Shown in pieces: positions 26,750 to 38,900 of a DNA stretch of 64,000 bases. The stretch lies in the NCBI GenBank assembly GCA_007922225.1, contig ML680092.1:1422259-1486258 (forward strand). Reading direction: 5' to 3'. Origin of the DNA: Emydura subglobosa. Taxonomy: Eukaryota > Chordata > Testudines > Chelidae. The stretch's first letter is position 1, and every line of letters starts with the position of its first letter. The notes beneath the pieces were generated by a model, which worked only from the letters and a program-made list of their open reading frames with translations, searched no databases and was not told the origin of the DNA. The translations under genes and the position numbers were made by a program.

Positions 26750-27680
26750 TGTTACATCCCTAAGTGAATGTTGAAACTTAATTGTGATAATTTGCAAGTA
26801 AAGAGAATTGCCCAATGCGTATCAGGAATGTGGTTTGATGTGTAAATCATGAGGCAGTGAGAGGGCAAAGAAGATTCCTTATATTTTTTAAAATAAAATG
26901 GGTGTTAATAGAATTGGTGCAGGTATAAGGATTTTATTATGTTAGTAAGTAAGTACAAAATAATGTACTAATGTAATGAAATCAGAATGCAGTGATTTTT
27001 AGTAAGCATGAATGACGAATGAATGCAGTTTGAGTGCTCAGATAAAACAGTGAGAAAATAATTACTGCTTCCAGGACTGGAGGGAGAGAAGAAACTTTGT
27101 TTAAAGAACTTTACAACCCAGATGGCCAGATCAAGAGAACCCCCGAAAAACAGGGGAATTAACACTCAAAGACAGGAACAGCCAAAGTGTGAGACAGGAA
27201 TGAAGAAATGATGAGAACTGTCACACTTACAACTTCAAACGTCATTGATGATTACATCAAACAAGGAGACTATCTGACATGACAGGATCCATAGATCCGA
27301 ATGGGGATGGATTAATATAAAATGGGAAGAAGAAACCTGGACTTTGGGCTCGTTCTGCACACCCCAAGGCGCATCGTGTCACGACCAACGAGAGCCCGGC
27401 TCCAACCTCGTGGGCCCGGTTAAGTGTACCCTTTTTCTCCCCCATGTGGGGGCCCTGGATCAGGGAGCTGTATCCTTTCCCCTCCTAACCCCACCACAGA
27501 CTGAAGATATCAGCATGACATCCAAATGGCCACTGGTGTTAGCATCTTTGGAGACTGATTAGGTCTTACCCCACGCTCTGCCAGGATGGTTTTGGATGAC
27601 AGGCTGGTTGTCTCTGGTATTTGCAAAGAAACCCAATAAATAAAAGAGGTTTGTTTGTTTTTTCATAAAGAAAATGCTTC
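26750..27680 (+). mobile_element. LTR-like repeat
   Basis: Retroviral LTR layout: starts near TGTTACATCC, TATAAAATGG at 27315 and AATAAATAAAAG at 27637, followed by a T-rich end. A G+C-rich transcribed-leader-like part (27340-27420) lies after the TATA. Ends are approximate and no target duplication was found. Confidence 0.5.
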
Positions 27681-27719
27681 ATTTTCAGAGTGGGAGAATA
27701 GCAGAGCGATTCATACATT

Positions 27720-27866
27720 ACAATTATCATAATTAATCTTAACAGTAGTGCTTAGACACCTCATGTGAGATCAGGGCTCCATTGTCCCAGGTGTTTGCAG
27801 ACCGAAAATAAGAGACAGTCCAGGACCTAAAGAGGTTAATATCTAAATAGCAAGATAGACAAAGGG
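27720..27866 (-). mobile_element. SINE/L2 tail fragment (reversed)
   Basis: The minus strand contains CAATGGAGCCCTGATCTC and the following tail phrases seen in the other SINE copies. Its 5' part is missing. Confidence 0.5.
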
Positions 27867-28187
27867 ATCCCTGTAAAAAACAGCCCCCACCCCAGAGGTG
27901 GCTGCATCTCAGTGCTGGTTCAGCCAGTGCCTATTGGCAAGGCTTGTGAAACGCTCTGAGATGGCAGGCATCAAAGAAATATGGGCCATCTGCAGTGATG
28001 GGGATTCCCCGGCTTCCCTTGGGAGAGTGCCCATCATCACCCCCTATCGCCTAGTCCCTGGGGAAATCGTCACCCAGTCGCTCTCACAAGGAAGAGCTAA
28101 AACAGTAGAGATCCTAGCCCCCTGGCGCCTAGAAAGGACTCGGAAGCGGGGTCTAATAATGCAGGGACCTTCCTGTTCCTAGCTGTG

Positions 28188-28830
28188 TGTGTGTCCCTCC
28201 GAAATCGGGGCTGGGCCACCGAGCGCCCCCCGCTCAGTCACAGAAACAACGCCAGCGCGGCGCCAGGGAGGGGAGCTCTGAGCTGGCTCGGGCGGGGAGT
28301 TGGGGTGACGGGGAGACGCAGCCAGAGGCTGCAGCAAGGGAGAGCGGGAGGGAAATAGCCGCCGAGGCAGGAAATCGCTGCCTGGAGGAAGCGGCCGCAG
28401 GGCCGGGAGGGGGATCGGAGCCGGATCGCGGCTGGAGCCGGAGGGACCCCCCAGCCAGCGGCGGGGCAGCCCGGGCGGGCGAGGTCGGTGCAGCTGGACC
28501 TGGATTAAAACCATGGGACAGTCTCTGTAGGAAAATAGCTGCTGTTTCCTCCCCTCCCCCCCAGCAGGGTTTCCTGCCGCGACCTCCCCGATGGAGCGAG
28601 GGGACGAGCCGCGGGTCCCGGATCTCCAGGGCGCCGAGGAAAGGGGGGTCCCGGGAGGCGCCCGCACAGGTGAGGGAAGAAAGAGCGACCCCGGCTCAGG
28701 GACCGGCCGGGCGTGACGGGAAAAGCCCCAGTTCTGTCAGCGCCTGTGGGAGCGAGCGAGCCCTGCTTTGGCTCTGCATTAGATTTAGCGCCCGTGTGAA
28801 CGCAAACGCTCCCCAACGCGCAGGGTGCAA
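28188..28830. promoter_or_regulatory. CpG island and likely promoter of the 12-finger gene
   Basis: CpG-dense DNA covers the region immediately before and across the first coding exon (28591). No TATA box is seen, as is usual for zinc-finger genes with CpG-island promoters. A non-coding first exon probably lies between 28200 and 28490, but its donor cannot be chosen. Confidence 0.65.
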
Positions 28831-30815
28831 CCAGCTCGAATCACGCCCGGAACCTTTGAAAGAGGCGGCAGAGAAGCAGCAGCGCAGGAGCTGAGCTCCC
28901 TCTGGTTGCTGTCAGAAGCTGGGCTGGGAGAGTCAGGACTCCTGGGTTCTTCTGTTCCCAGCTCTCCGCTTCTGGCTGCTGCATGCCCTGGGCAACCACT
29001 TCCCCTCTCTGGGCCCCTGTTTCCCCATCACTTCCTGTCTCTCTGCATTGTGAGCTCTTTAGGGCATGCACTGGTTCTCACGATGAGTGGTGTGTACAGC
29101 ATCTGGAACCATGGGGGCCCCAAACTTTGTGGGGGTCTTTGCAGCGCCCAGTGCAACAGGGGCCCCAAATTCAGTGGGGGTCTTTGCAGCACCTGGTTCA
29201 ATGGGGGCCCCAATCTCGGTGGGGGTCTGTGCAGTGCCTGGTGCAATAGGGCCCTGATCTTGATGAGAGTCACTGCAGCACTGAGCAGGGCAAAGCACAT
29301 CAGAGCAGGGGCCATGGGGCTCTGGTACAAATGTTGCTTTATTTTTTCCAAATCCATTTGCCGCCCCCTCTCCCTGGCACAGGGAACAAGCCCTGTCTGG
29401 ATTCTGTCTCTCTCCCAGCAGGTGCCAGGACAGAGAAGGAGAATCCGCAGCAGGAAGGGACTGCAGGAGTGGAGTCTCATGGGACATCCCAGCACACTGA
29501 GTGGGGAGACGCCAGTTGGGTGGGACGGCAGCAAGGAGACCCCCTGGGAGGGAGACACGAAGGATCAGAGGACTCCGAGCTGCAGGCGGACCAGCTGCCA
29601 CCCAAACCCCTCAAGGGGCAGAAGGCCACCATCTGCCCTGACTGCGGGAAGAGCTTTGGGAACAGCTCACACCTGGCCCGACACCGCCGCACGCACACAG
29701 GGGAAAAGCCCTACACCTGCCCCGAGTGCGGCAAAAGCTACCGGCAGGACTCGCACTTGGCGCAGCATCGGCGCTCCCACACTGGTGAGCGCCCCTACAA
29801 GTGCACCGAGTGCGGCAAGGCCTTCTCGCAGAGCTCCAACCTCATCATCCACCAGCGCACGCACACTGGTGAGCGCCCCTACACCTGTGGGGAGTGTGGG
29901 CGCAGCTTCGGGCACAGCTCGGACCTGGCGCAGCACCGGCGGGTGCACACAGGGGAAAAGCCCTTCCCCTGCCCCCAGTGCGGCAAGTGCTTCGCCCAGA
30001 GCTCCAAGGTGACCCAGCACCAGCGCTTTCACACTGGCGAGCGCCCCTTTGGCTGCCCTGACTGTGGCAAGGCCTTCCGGCTCAGCGCCGACCTGCTGCG
30101 GCACCGGCGCACCCACACGGGCGAGAAGCCCTACGGCTGCGCCGAGTGTGGCAAGCGCTTTGTGGAGAGCTCCCACCTGATCAGACACCAGCGCACCCAC
30201 ATGGGCGAGCGCCCCTACCGCTGCCCTCAGTGCGGCGAGGCGTTCAACCAGAGCTCCAACCTGCTGCAGCACCAGCGCACCCACCGGGGTGAGCGCCCCT
30301 ACGTCTGCGGCGACTGCGGCAAGGGCTTCGGGGTCAGCTCGGCCCTGCTCCAGCACCGGCGCACCCACACAGGCGAGCGGCCCTACCGCTGTCCCCAGTG
30401 CGGCAAGAGCTTCAGCGTCTCCTCCACCTACAACATCCACCGGCGCATCCACACCGGCCTCAAGCCCTACACCTGTGCTGACTGCGGCAAAGCCTTTAGC
30501 CGCAGCTCTGCCCTGCTCCAGCACCAGAGCACTCACACCGGGGAGCGGCCCTACCGCTGCAGCCACTGCGGCAAGGGCTTTGGTCAGAAAGCGGCCATGG
30601 CCCAGCACCAGAGGACTCACCTGGGCAAGGAGCCAACCGGAGTGATCCCGCTGGGGGACTGGGGTGTGGCCCAGCTCGGACAGACCCAGGCGGGGGAGGA
30701 GGCGGGTGGTGAGGCAGGAAATAAGGGGAGTGCCGGGTGGGGTGACTGGGGTCAGGGCACAGAGGGGAGTCTGGGCCTGGCGGGGGAATCAAGGGCAGAG
30801 CGGAAGCTGGAGTGA
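28568..30815 (+). CDS. C2H2 zinc-finger protein, 12 fingers, intact (two coding exons)
   Basis: Coding exon 1 is 28591-28669: acceptor CAG before 28568, start ATG in CCCCGATGG, donor GTGAGG at 28670. It encodes MERGDEPRVPDLQG, which resembles the segment that follows the KRAB box in reptile zinc-finger proteins. Exon 2 is 29422-30815. Together they give 1473 bases, 490 residues, in frame. Residues ~98-433 form 12 consecutive C2H2 fingers with TGE(K/R)P-type linkers, some varied (MGERP, RGERP, TGLKP). The last ~55 residues are Gly/Glu-rich with no known domain. No KRAB A-box is visible upstream, so recruitment of a co-repressor is uncertain. Expected role: a nuclear sequence-specific DNA-binding regulator. 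The orthologue is not identified. Confidence 0.85.
29107..29290. repeat. ~45-bp minisatellite in the zinc-finger gene intron
   Basis: Four units carry GGGGGTCTTTGCAGCGCC and GGGGCCCCAAA cores. The unit is the SINE tail phrase and matches the minus-strand array at 25665. A SINE core precedes it at about 28980-29100. Confidence 0.75.
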
Positions 30816-31552
30816 GTGCTGGGGGAACCGGCGACGTGAGGATCACTCTGACAACTGGAGGTGGCCTGGTTCCTGCTGCAGGATGGAAGGGGACAGGTGA
30901 ACAGGTGGTGCAGGGTGGGAAGGGGGGTACGTATTGGGGGGGTTGGGCGGGGAGAGGAAGGCAGAAGCGAGCGTCATGGAAGAGGGGGGCAGTGAGCTCT
31001 GGGGGGACACAAGGCCCCTTCCTGCTGCACTGGCAACACTGGGAAGCTGCCTGGCTCAGCAGCTCATGAGCTGGTGAGGCCTCTGCCCCAGTGCTCAGAA
31101 CAGGAGTGTGTCTGGAGGGTCGTGCATCCTGGTGGTTCGCCGCTCCCCTGGGCCCACGAGGAGTAGGTGTAAGTGGGAGACCTGAGGCTGCTCTGTCTCC
31201 CAGCAGCAGCTGGGAAGGGCATGGGGAGCAAAAAGGGGGCTAAAGCCCCCTTTGCCTCCCACCACCTGCCCCTACCCTGGCAACCTGGTGACTCCATCCA
31301 GCCTGTTTTCCAGGATGCTGTGCCACGCTGGGGTCTGACAACGCTTCTGGCCCTTTCCTGGCTGAGATGAGTCCCCGGCCCACCCCTCACCACAGAGAGC
31401 TTCCTCCTGGAATCACACCTAGCCCTGGTTTGTCTAGATCAGGAAAAGAGGAGGAGGCTGGAGATTAGCTAGACTCAGCATAACCCATCTCCCTATCTCC
31501 CTCCAGTGCTGGCCGAGCACTCGGCTGGTGGAACGGAGGCCTGGAGTTAGGT
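30816..31552. other. No gene recognised (3' flank of the zinc-finger gene)
   Basis: G-rich DNA. It may contain the 3' UTR, but no AATAAA was found on the plus strand here. Open frames are compositional. Confidence 0.4.
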
Positions 31553-32322
31553 CAAGGTAAGGCCGTGCATGTCGACCTCTGTCTGTAAGTATCTACACTA
31601 CAGTGGTGCTCCCGCCGATGTAAGTCATCCGCTAGATCGCCCTTCTCCTATCGCCAGAGGGGTAGCGCTTAGAGAGTGCGACGCAGTGTCTGTGTGGACA
31701 CTGTATTACTTACATCGCCTGCTGGCCGGGACTGACAGCCTGGAGCCTTCTGCGCTCGCCCTGTGAGGGTTGTGGCGTGGAGGAGAGCCAAAACCTGGCC
31801 ACCCCCTGGTCGCAGGCTCTCCTCCCCACCACACTCCTCCCCAGGAGATGGGCAGGGAATGTACAGCAGGAGTTCTTCCCCCGCCACTGACAGCTTGCTC
31901 TGTGAGCCAGGCGCGGGGCTCAGCAGGGAGCCTACCAGCAGCCTGAATTGCCGTTCTCGTCAGTTTCAGGGTTCACATTTTCTCTCTGGCTATACCCTCA
32001 GCCCCTGGGTGGGGGAGGGCTCCAGCTGTGAGCCCCCCCGGCTGACAGCCAGAGAGGAAAGTGATATAAACTGACAAGAACATCAGTTTCACGGCTGGTG
32101 GCCTCCCTCTGCGAAATCCAGCCTTTCACCTGGCTCACGGCTTGGGCTGTCAGCCCTGGGGCCAGGGGAGCTCCAGCGTTGAGCCCTGTGTGGCTGTGAG
32201 TGCCCCACTTTGGTCAGTGCAAGCACTCCAGGTGAGGATGCACACCGCCGGCAGAAGGAGGGTAGTGTGGAGCCCAACAGCTGAGAATTACTGTAATTTT
32301 GTAGTGTAGACAAGTCCTTAGT
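31553..32322. mobile_element. ~770-bp MITE-like element
   Basis: The left part has TATCTACACTACAGTGG (31592), and the right end has TTTTGTAGTGTAGACAAGTCC (32298-32318), its inverted counterpart. The interior (31770-32270) has its own inverted phrases: GAGCCCCCCCGGCTGACAGCC against GGGCTGTCAGCCCTGGGGCC, and ACTGACAAGAAC against GTTCTCGTCAGT. Confidence 0.6.
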
Positions 32323-33720
32323 GGTGTCTTGTGCCTTAAGATCCAGGGATCTTATGTTCAGGTCCTGCTGCTGATACTCACCGTGGGGGATGGTGTTCCA
32401 TTAGCTCACCCAAACCCAACCTCTGTTTAGTCTAAGGTCTGGCTTCATTGTGAGAATTAGCCCATCCTCTTACTTGGACCCCTGACTTGGGTAAGGGGTG
32501 CTGTCTCTTTGTAGTCACTGCTGGTCCCAGTGCCCCAGTGTGGTGCTTGTAGGTGCTGTTCTGCAGGAACGGGGCAGTGGCTTAGTCGGGGATACTCCCC
32601 CTGCAGTCAGTTCTGACCCCAAAGCCATGCTACAGGGCACGGAGGTACTGTCTGTCAGATGCGACATCACACTGAGCGTCTTGAGTCTTTTGCAGTCGAT
32701 ACAAATCCGCAGCGTCAGGACCTCAACATTCCCTAACCCCCCTGCAGTTTCAGTTCCATATGGGATTCCCCACTTTCTGTCCCAAACCATTGCTGTGCTC
32801 TGTTTAAAAGCAATTTTTGCAACACCCTACCCCAGAGGTGGCTGCATTTCAGTGGCGATGTGACGCGAGTCCCTCTTGGGTCTAGCTCTAAACTAACACA
32901 GGGGAGGTTGTAGAGCTTAACTGATGGTTGTTTGCAGATGCCATTGAGAGCATTAACTATGTGAGTGGAAAGCATTATAATCACTATTATTTTATTATTA
33001 TTTCTTACTGTGCTCTGTGTACTATTGCAGCATTTAAAAAGACCAGCCATGGAGGCTTTTTGTATCCGATGCACGTTCCAGATCCTGATTTCCTAGTAAT
33101 TTGCATACCTCTATAACTCTTGGCTAGGAGGCCCCCCCTTCCTGCATCCTCCAACCCCAACGCTCTGCACTCACCCGGCTTTGGTCCTGGAGCCCCCATT
33201 GCTGGGGCAGGGGTTAGAACAAGCCCATATGCATCAAAGAAACAGTCGAGCCTGGGGATTTCCAGAGTCTGAAGCGAAGAGATATCTCCCACTTGGCAAT
33301 TGGGGGTGAACTGACCCTTTCTGGCATTTACCCGTGTGGGTTAAAGATCAGACCCCTGACAATGGAAATTCAGTGTGTGTGGGCACGCCAAAGAACCCTA
33401 TGACCCCAGAATGGCTTTTTACTCCCCTCTAGTGTCTGGAGTGACTAGTGAGGTTTATGGGGCTGCCTGTAGCTGAGTGACTGGCCTGAGTCCCATAGCT
33501 CAGGCACCAGAGATGTGTGCTGATCGGTCCCAGGCTTCAGTCCCACCGGATGACAGTGCAGTTGTTACCTGTGTGTCAAAGCAGGGGCCCTGCTCCTGTG
33601 ACAGCCCACCAAAGTTGGGGCACGCTAGGGTGGTTTTACAAAGAGATGTAGGTGTTCCAAACCTCCCAGCACACCTAACCTGCACTGAGGATACCTGGGG
33701 TGAGCAGCATAGGAAGAGCA
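32323..33720. other. No gene recognised
   Basis: One copy of the 62-bp dispersed unit occurs at 32818-32858 (CCCCAGAGGTGGCTGCATTTC). A T/A-rich tract lies at 32975-33010. Nothing coding was found. Confidence 0.4.
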
Positions 33721-33726
33721 GCTCAT

Positions 33727-34330
33727 TAGCATGCCCAGTGGTTAGCGCACTCACCTGGGATGTAGGACCTGCAGGTTGGAATCCTCCCTCTGATCAGGAG
33801 CAGTGACCTTCATCCACATCGTCCCAGGCGAGGTCCCAAACCATGGGGCTATCGGGTATTCTGGGGTGGGAATCTCCCTGCTCCAGCTTGGTTTAAATAG
33901 TTATGGGGGCAGGGGGGATCTCCTCCATCCCGGATGAGTGCTGTGCTGCTGGCTCCAGTGGGGTGAGGCACCTAACTCCAGGAGAGGGTTGACAGCTGAG
34001 AATCTCAAGTGGAGGGAGATGCCTATCTTTGGCCCATCAGCCTGGCCCCTAAGGCTCAGACCAATGGGAGGCACTTAAGTCCTTTTGTGATTCTGGCCCC
34101 CTCTCCTCAGCATTTCCCACTGACTAGCTTAGGTGGCTCCTGCTCTGTTTGTTGGCTTTTGAGAATCTCTTTCTTAGGCACCTATTTCAACCCAGACATT
34201 GCAGCAAGACCCTGGGCACCTAACTCAGGGCTGTGGATTCTACCAAGTCCTCATAGTGATTCTCATCCTTCGCTCCCTTATGCTGAAGCTATCTGGCAGG
34301 GCAATCATTTGCTTCCCTCACTGTGTTAGG
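33727..34330 (+). mobile_element. tRNA-derived SINE and related repeat tail
   Basis: The head has an A-box-like TGGTTAGCGCACTCACC (33739) and a B-box-like GGTTGGAATCC (33773), in the layout of a tRNA-derived SINE. The following ~500 bases look like the attached long tail (GCACCTAACTC phrases at 33969 and 34216). Boundaries are approximate. Confidence 0.55.
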
Positions 34331-34412
34331 GATCTGTTCATCCGCAGGACTGTGTCAATTATAAAAGAAAGATCAGCTTTCCTTCCCTGGATCAGGGAAA
34401 TCTTGGGTGGTG

Positions 34413-34975
34413 GATTCATAGATTCCAAGGTCTAAAAGGACAATTGTGATCATGCAGTCTGATTGCCTGTGAAATCACAGGAAAAAAACAGGCCAGAGAA
34501 CTTCCTCAAATAATTCCTGTTCAAACTAGAGCAGATTTTTTTAAAAATCCCATCTTGAGTTAAAAGTTGTCGGAGTGGAAAGTAGACCACAGTCCTTGGT
34601 AAACTGTTCCTTACAATGGTTACTTTCACTGTTAAAAACTGACACCTTATTTCCAGCCTGAATTTGTCCAGATTTTGTTATACCTTCTTCTGCTAGATTG
34701 ACAAGCCCATTATCAAATATTTGTTCCCCACAGAGGTATTTTTAGACTGTGATCAAGTCATCCCTTAACCCTCTCTTTGTTAAGCGAAATAGTCTTGAGT
34801 CTATCACTATGAGGCAGGTTTTCTAACCCTTTAAGCATTCACATGGCTCTTCTCTGACCTCTCTCCAATTTATCAACACCCTTCTTAAATTGTGGACACC
34901 AGAACTGGACACAGGATTTCCAGCTGCGGGTGCACCACTTCCAAATACAAAGGTAAAAATAACCTCTTTGCTCAG
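34413..34975 (-). mobile_element. Antisense CR1 3' fragment (old subfamily)
   Basis: Starts at TTCATAGATTCCAAGG and runs through the ORF2 C-terminal region, close in kind to the copy at 62888. Frames are broken. Confidence 0.85.
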
Positions 34976-35812
34976 AGGCACCTGCAGCTGTGAGAACAAG
35001 AGAAACTGCACGCAAATAACAGAGAAAGCGAAATGCCATGCGTTGGAAGTAGGTGTGCTAGTAGGATCGCGATAGATGAGCATTAGATGGTGGGCTCCCG
35101 GTAGGCGGAGTGCACTAGTGTTGGATCTGGGCCTAGATTAATAGTAAACAGTCCATATTAAAGTCATTTTCCCAGTCACCTGTTTAAGTTGCTCTGACTC
35201 CAAAAATGCTTGATTACATTCCACATCTGCCTTGCCTGGAAGCACTGTCCCAGAGATCGTGGCGCTAAGCCAAGGTAGTACCGGAGGCTGATTGCAGATG
35301 CTGTTCACATTGCCAGGGGATTTTTTTTTCCCTTTATGGCTGAGATGGAAGGGGTGGCTGCTGAGCAGGGGCACTGGGCTGGTGTGGCCTGGAGAAATTA
35401 TGTCCTTCCCCAAACAGGCTCAGTGTAGTGGGAGCTCGCCAACACACACAGGCCCCCCCCCCCCGGCTCCGGCTCACGTGCCTCCCCTTACCTGAGGGGA
35501 AAGTGGAGCTTTGTAGCTATGGCCTGCTAAGCCCCCAGTCTGTGCTACGGCTGCCTCTGAGGCGGGCTGTATTTGGGGTCCAGGTCTTAGCAGGATGGAG
35601 CCACCCTCCCTCACGAGGACAGGGGGAGGCATGAGTCTGCCAAGGCCCAGTTGCTGCGATCCTCCTTTGGGACGCTGCAAGTGCAGAGCCCCGGCTGAGC
35701 GTGGGACAGTCCTAGGGCAAGGGGGTGGCTCCTCTGAACAGGCAGGATGGTGTGAAGAGAAGGAGGCCTTGGATCCATGGTCCGGGGGGAAGGAAGGGTC
35801 TGGTCTGGTCAT
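34976..35812. other. ITGAL 3' flank / probable 3' UTR region
   Basis: No other gene is seen. The ITGAL 3' UTR must begin here, reading downwards from 35812. I could not choose a polyadenylation signal with confidence. Confidence 0.4.
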
Positions 35813-35956
35813 TCACTGGGGGGTGTCTTTGGTGAGTGGCTCCTTATTTTCTCCAGCTTCCATTTCGTCCTTGCTGGCTCCCGCGGGTGCTGCCCCATTG
35901 CCAGCAGCTGGTTCATGGTCCATCATGTCCTTGTAATTACGCTTGAAGAAGCCCCC
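35813..35956 (-). CDS. ITGAL: ITGAL exon 30: cytoplasmic tail
   Basis: The tail is 47 residues and begins [17 protein letters not shown] is the invariant alpha-integrin membrane-proximal motif. The residue before it is Gly where mammalian leukocyte integrins have Val (KVGFFKR). The rest is acidic and Ala/Glu-rich, ending TKDTPQ, with a TGA at 35813-35815. Confidence 0.9.
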   Translation of the reverse strand, partial: GGFFKRNYKDMMDHEPAAGNGAAPAGASKDEMEAGENKEPLTKDTPQ

Positions 35957-38900
35957 CTGCCAGGGAAAGGGAAAACCACCATGACTGATTGACAAGGGGA
36001 CTAGAGAAGCTTGAATCTGACCCGTACTGGGGTTGAATTAGTGCTGGTGCTCCCCTCCTTGAGGGGAAAGGCCCTGTGACCCCCCCTTGAGGGGCCCTGT
36101 GCCCCATTCCCTGCCCCTCCTGAGCCAGCCACCCCATTGTGGTTTCATGGGATTCTTTTTCAATTCCACACCTTTGCTGTTGGACAGTGTTGCTCTGTCA
36201 CCTCACCCCTCACCCTAGAGGTGATGGACATCTCATGACCAGGCAAAAGATCACTTTACAAACAGCCCCTGCACCTCACCCCAGAGGTGGATGCATCTCA
36301 GGATGAGCACTTAGGAGGGGATGAGGTCCCTGCCATGTGTACATGGGGCTTTGGGATCCCATGAGGGGAAATGTTGCTGGAGAAAGATTAAGTGATTTTA
36401 TTTGCTGCTTCAGCGAGGAAACTGAGCTCCCAGCTGGCTGAAAGGCACCATTTCTGAGCTACCCAGGGTCCTACAGCCCAGCCAGCCCCTGCCCAGCTCA
36501 CCTTGTAAAGGGCAACAATGATCAGGATCAGAAGAAGCAGCCCCCCTACACCACTGCCTGTATATACGTAGAGGTAATTCATCACGTACACCAGCTCCAC
36601 CTCCGTGGTGATCTGCAGGGGGCAGACACAGGGCATAATGGGGAATGCAGAGTGGAGCAGCTGGGGTTGAGAGGGGAGAACCCACCCCCCTGAGTTTGCT
36701 TCAATCTGCTTACTCCCCAGTCGGGAAAAGGGTTAAGTGCATTGTGCTGACTCACTGTTGCAGGCACCTGTACTCTGAAATCAGCTCTGCTGAGTCCTGA
36801 TTGTGTCTCTGGGGAGGGAGGACCCAGCATGTGGGCTGAGCGGCCCTCAGGGAGGAGATGATCCCAAGGAGATGATTCGGGCTAGATGATGGGCACTGAA
36901 TCCCAGACATAGGTGGGGCGAGGGTGTGGGGAGCAGGGCAGGGAAGTCCCAGCTGCTCACAGGGAGAAATGGGATGGAGAAAAGGGGGGTGACTCATGGC
37001 CAAGATTGTTACCTGGGATTGTGTGAACTCATCGCTGTATTGGCTGACATATTTGTTGGTGTTGAAGGTGAACCACAGAGCAGTGCAGAACTGGGACCGT
37101 GAGGAATTCTGGAGGGAGACAGCGACAGTAGGCCTCAGACATCTTGGCCTCCCCCATGTGTTATCTCACTGGGGCGGCGACATGAGGTGGCACATGAGGA
37201 AAGCAGAGCAAGAGAGATGCATCAATCCCACCTCCGTAGGTCAGTCTTGCTGACTCTTGCCGCCTTCCTTGGCACCTCTGGAGGCGTGAGGGCATCACAC
37301 CTCATCTTAACACTAATCCCGGGGGGAGGGGACGCTCTGTCCCTCTTCAGTGGCTGCACTATGGACAGGGCTATAGGAGACGTGACCTGGGAGCTCAAGA
37401 AGCTGTGGGTTCAAGCTCTGCAGCGGCTCCCAACTGAGAGCTCCCTTACACAGCTCAGCCCTGCCCCCAAGAGGTACTTAGGCCAGGGTGAAGGGCTCAG
37501 TCTCAGTCGCCCATTTAATCCTCCGCCTCTTTGCTGAGGAGGTTGGGTAGTGCTCCCCGAGCCAGCCAGTCCCCCCACCTGGGGCTAGATCAGACCTGGT
37601 GCCCTCTATAGGAGAAATGCCCCATGTCCCATTCACTGCCCCCCTGAGCCAACCTGTCCCCCTGCCCTGGGGCTGGCTCAGTATTGGTCCCCCCAGAGGG
37701 GAAAGGCCCTGTATCCGCTTCATGCCCATCCCTGACCTGAATTTTGCTGGTAGGCGACAACAGCCCGGTGATGGTGATGCTGGAGAAGGCGCTGATCTGA
37801 CCGAGGCTGCACTCGTAGATTTGCTTGTCTCTGGGTGAGCAGTGCTAGGAAGAAACACACCCGCGCAAGGTGGGAGAGAGTTCTTGCAGGAGAGCCCGCA
37901 CACAGTGAGATGGACACAAAGGGTCAGAACAACTGCTTTTCCAAAGGGACCTGAGAGATGCCTGAGCCGAGTGATGGATGGGGATCTGGTTCAGGGAGAG
38001 GAATGGGCCAACAGCTCCAATGGGCTGGGCCGTGGCCTGTCAGGTGTGGACATGGCCAGGTTTCACAAGCTATGTAAAGGGAGGCTGCGTTGGGACTTGG
38101 ATGGGAGCCTTAGCATGAAAGCCCAAGAAGCAGGTTAGAGGGTTGACAGGTGGCACTGATGCACTGTTCCTCCAGGAACTTATCTAGTGTGTCTTTGAAC
38201 CCCGTTATGGTCTTGGCTTGCCATGCTGTAAAAACAGCCCTTGTGCCCCACTCCAGAGGTGGTTGCATTTCAGCGCCAGGCAAAGGTTCCCTTTACAGGC
38301 AGCCCCTGAATGATGCCCCAGAGGTGGCTGCATGTCAGTGCTGGGTGAGAGATCCCTGCAAAGGTCTTTGGGCTGAAACATGTGCCTTACACATCACTCA
38401 GGCCAGAGACTCCTACCATGGCAGTATAGCTGGGGACGCTGATGACATCCGTCTCTTTTGTTTTCCCATCCATGGGAACAGGACGGCAGATCACATTGGA
38501 GTCCTGGGGGAGCAAAGAAATCACCGGAGATACCATGACATGCTTGTAGCATATCTGATTGTCAGATCTCATACCTGCCTGGGTTCTACCTCCCAGCTGG
38601 CTCCACAAGGGGCTATGTTGTGGGGGGTCCTGGCCTTGTCCTGTCTCCTGTCCTGGCACTAGGGGCGCTGTGCTACACACCCTGTGCCCGATCTCCACTC
38701 TTTCATGCTGTACTCACCATCTGCACATTGTGCAGCTGCCAGGCTAGCCCGGCAGGGAACTTCTGAGGCACCATCACAAACACCGTCACGTCTGCCTGTG
38801 GGAAAATCCGTGGCAGCAGGTTCTCCACCTGCCAAAAGAAACCACCAAGGGCAATGGGAATGAGGCTGTGGTCCCTTATGGGGGTAAGGTCCCTTATGGC

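Noticed and set aside
28187..30012. Plus frames of 235 and 395 codons overlapping the CpG island and finger exon
   Set aside because: They run through non-coding or alternate-frame DNA. The finger frame with splice sites explains the locus.
29667..30620. Long minus-strand open frame (317 codons) over the zinc-finger exon
   Set aside because: It is the mirror of the repetitive, G+C-rich finger array and has only periodic Ala/Val/Gly-rich sequence. The plus frame carries all C2H2 residues.
33735..33800. Possible tRNA gene
   Set aside because: The A and B boxes are imperfect and the flanks match a repeat, so it is SINE-derived.
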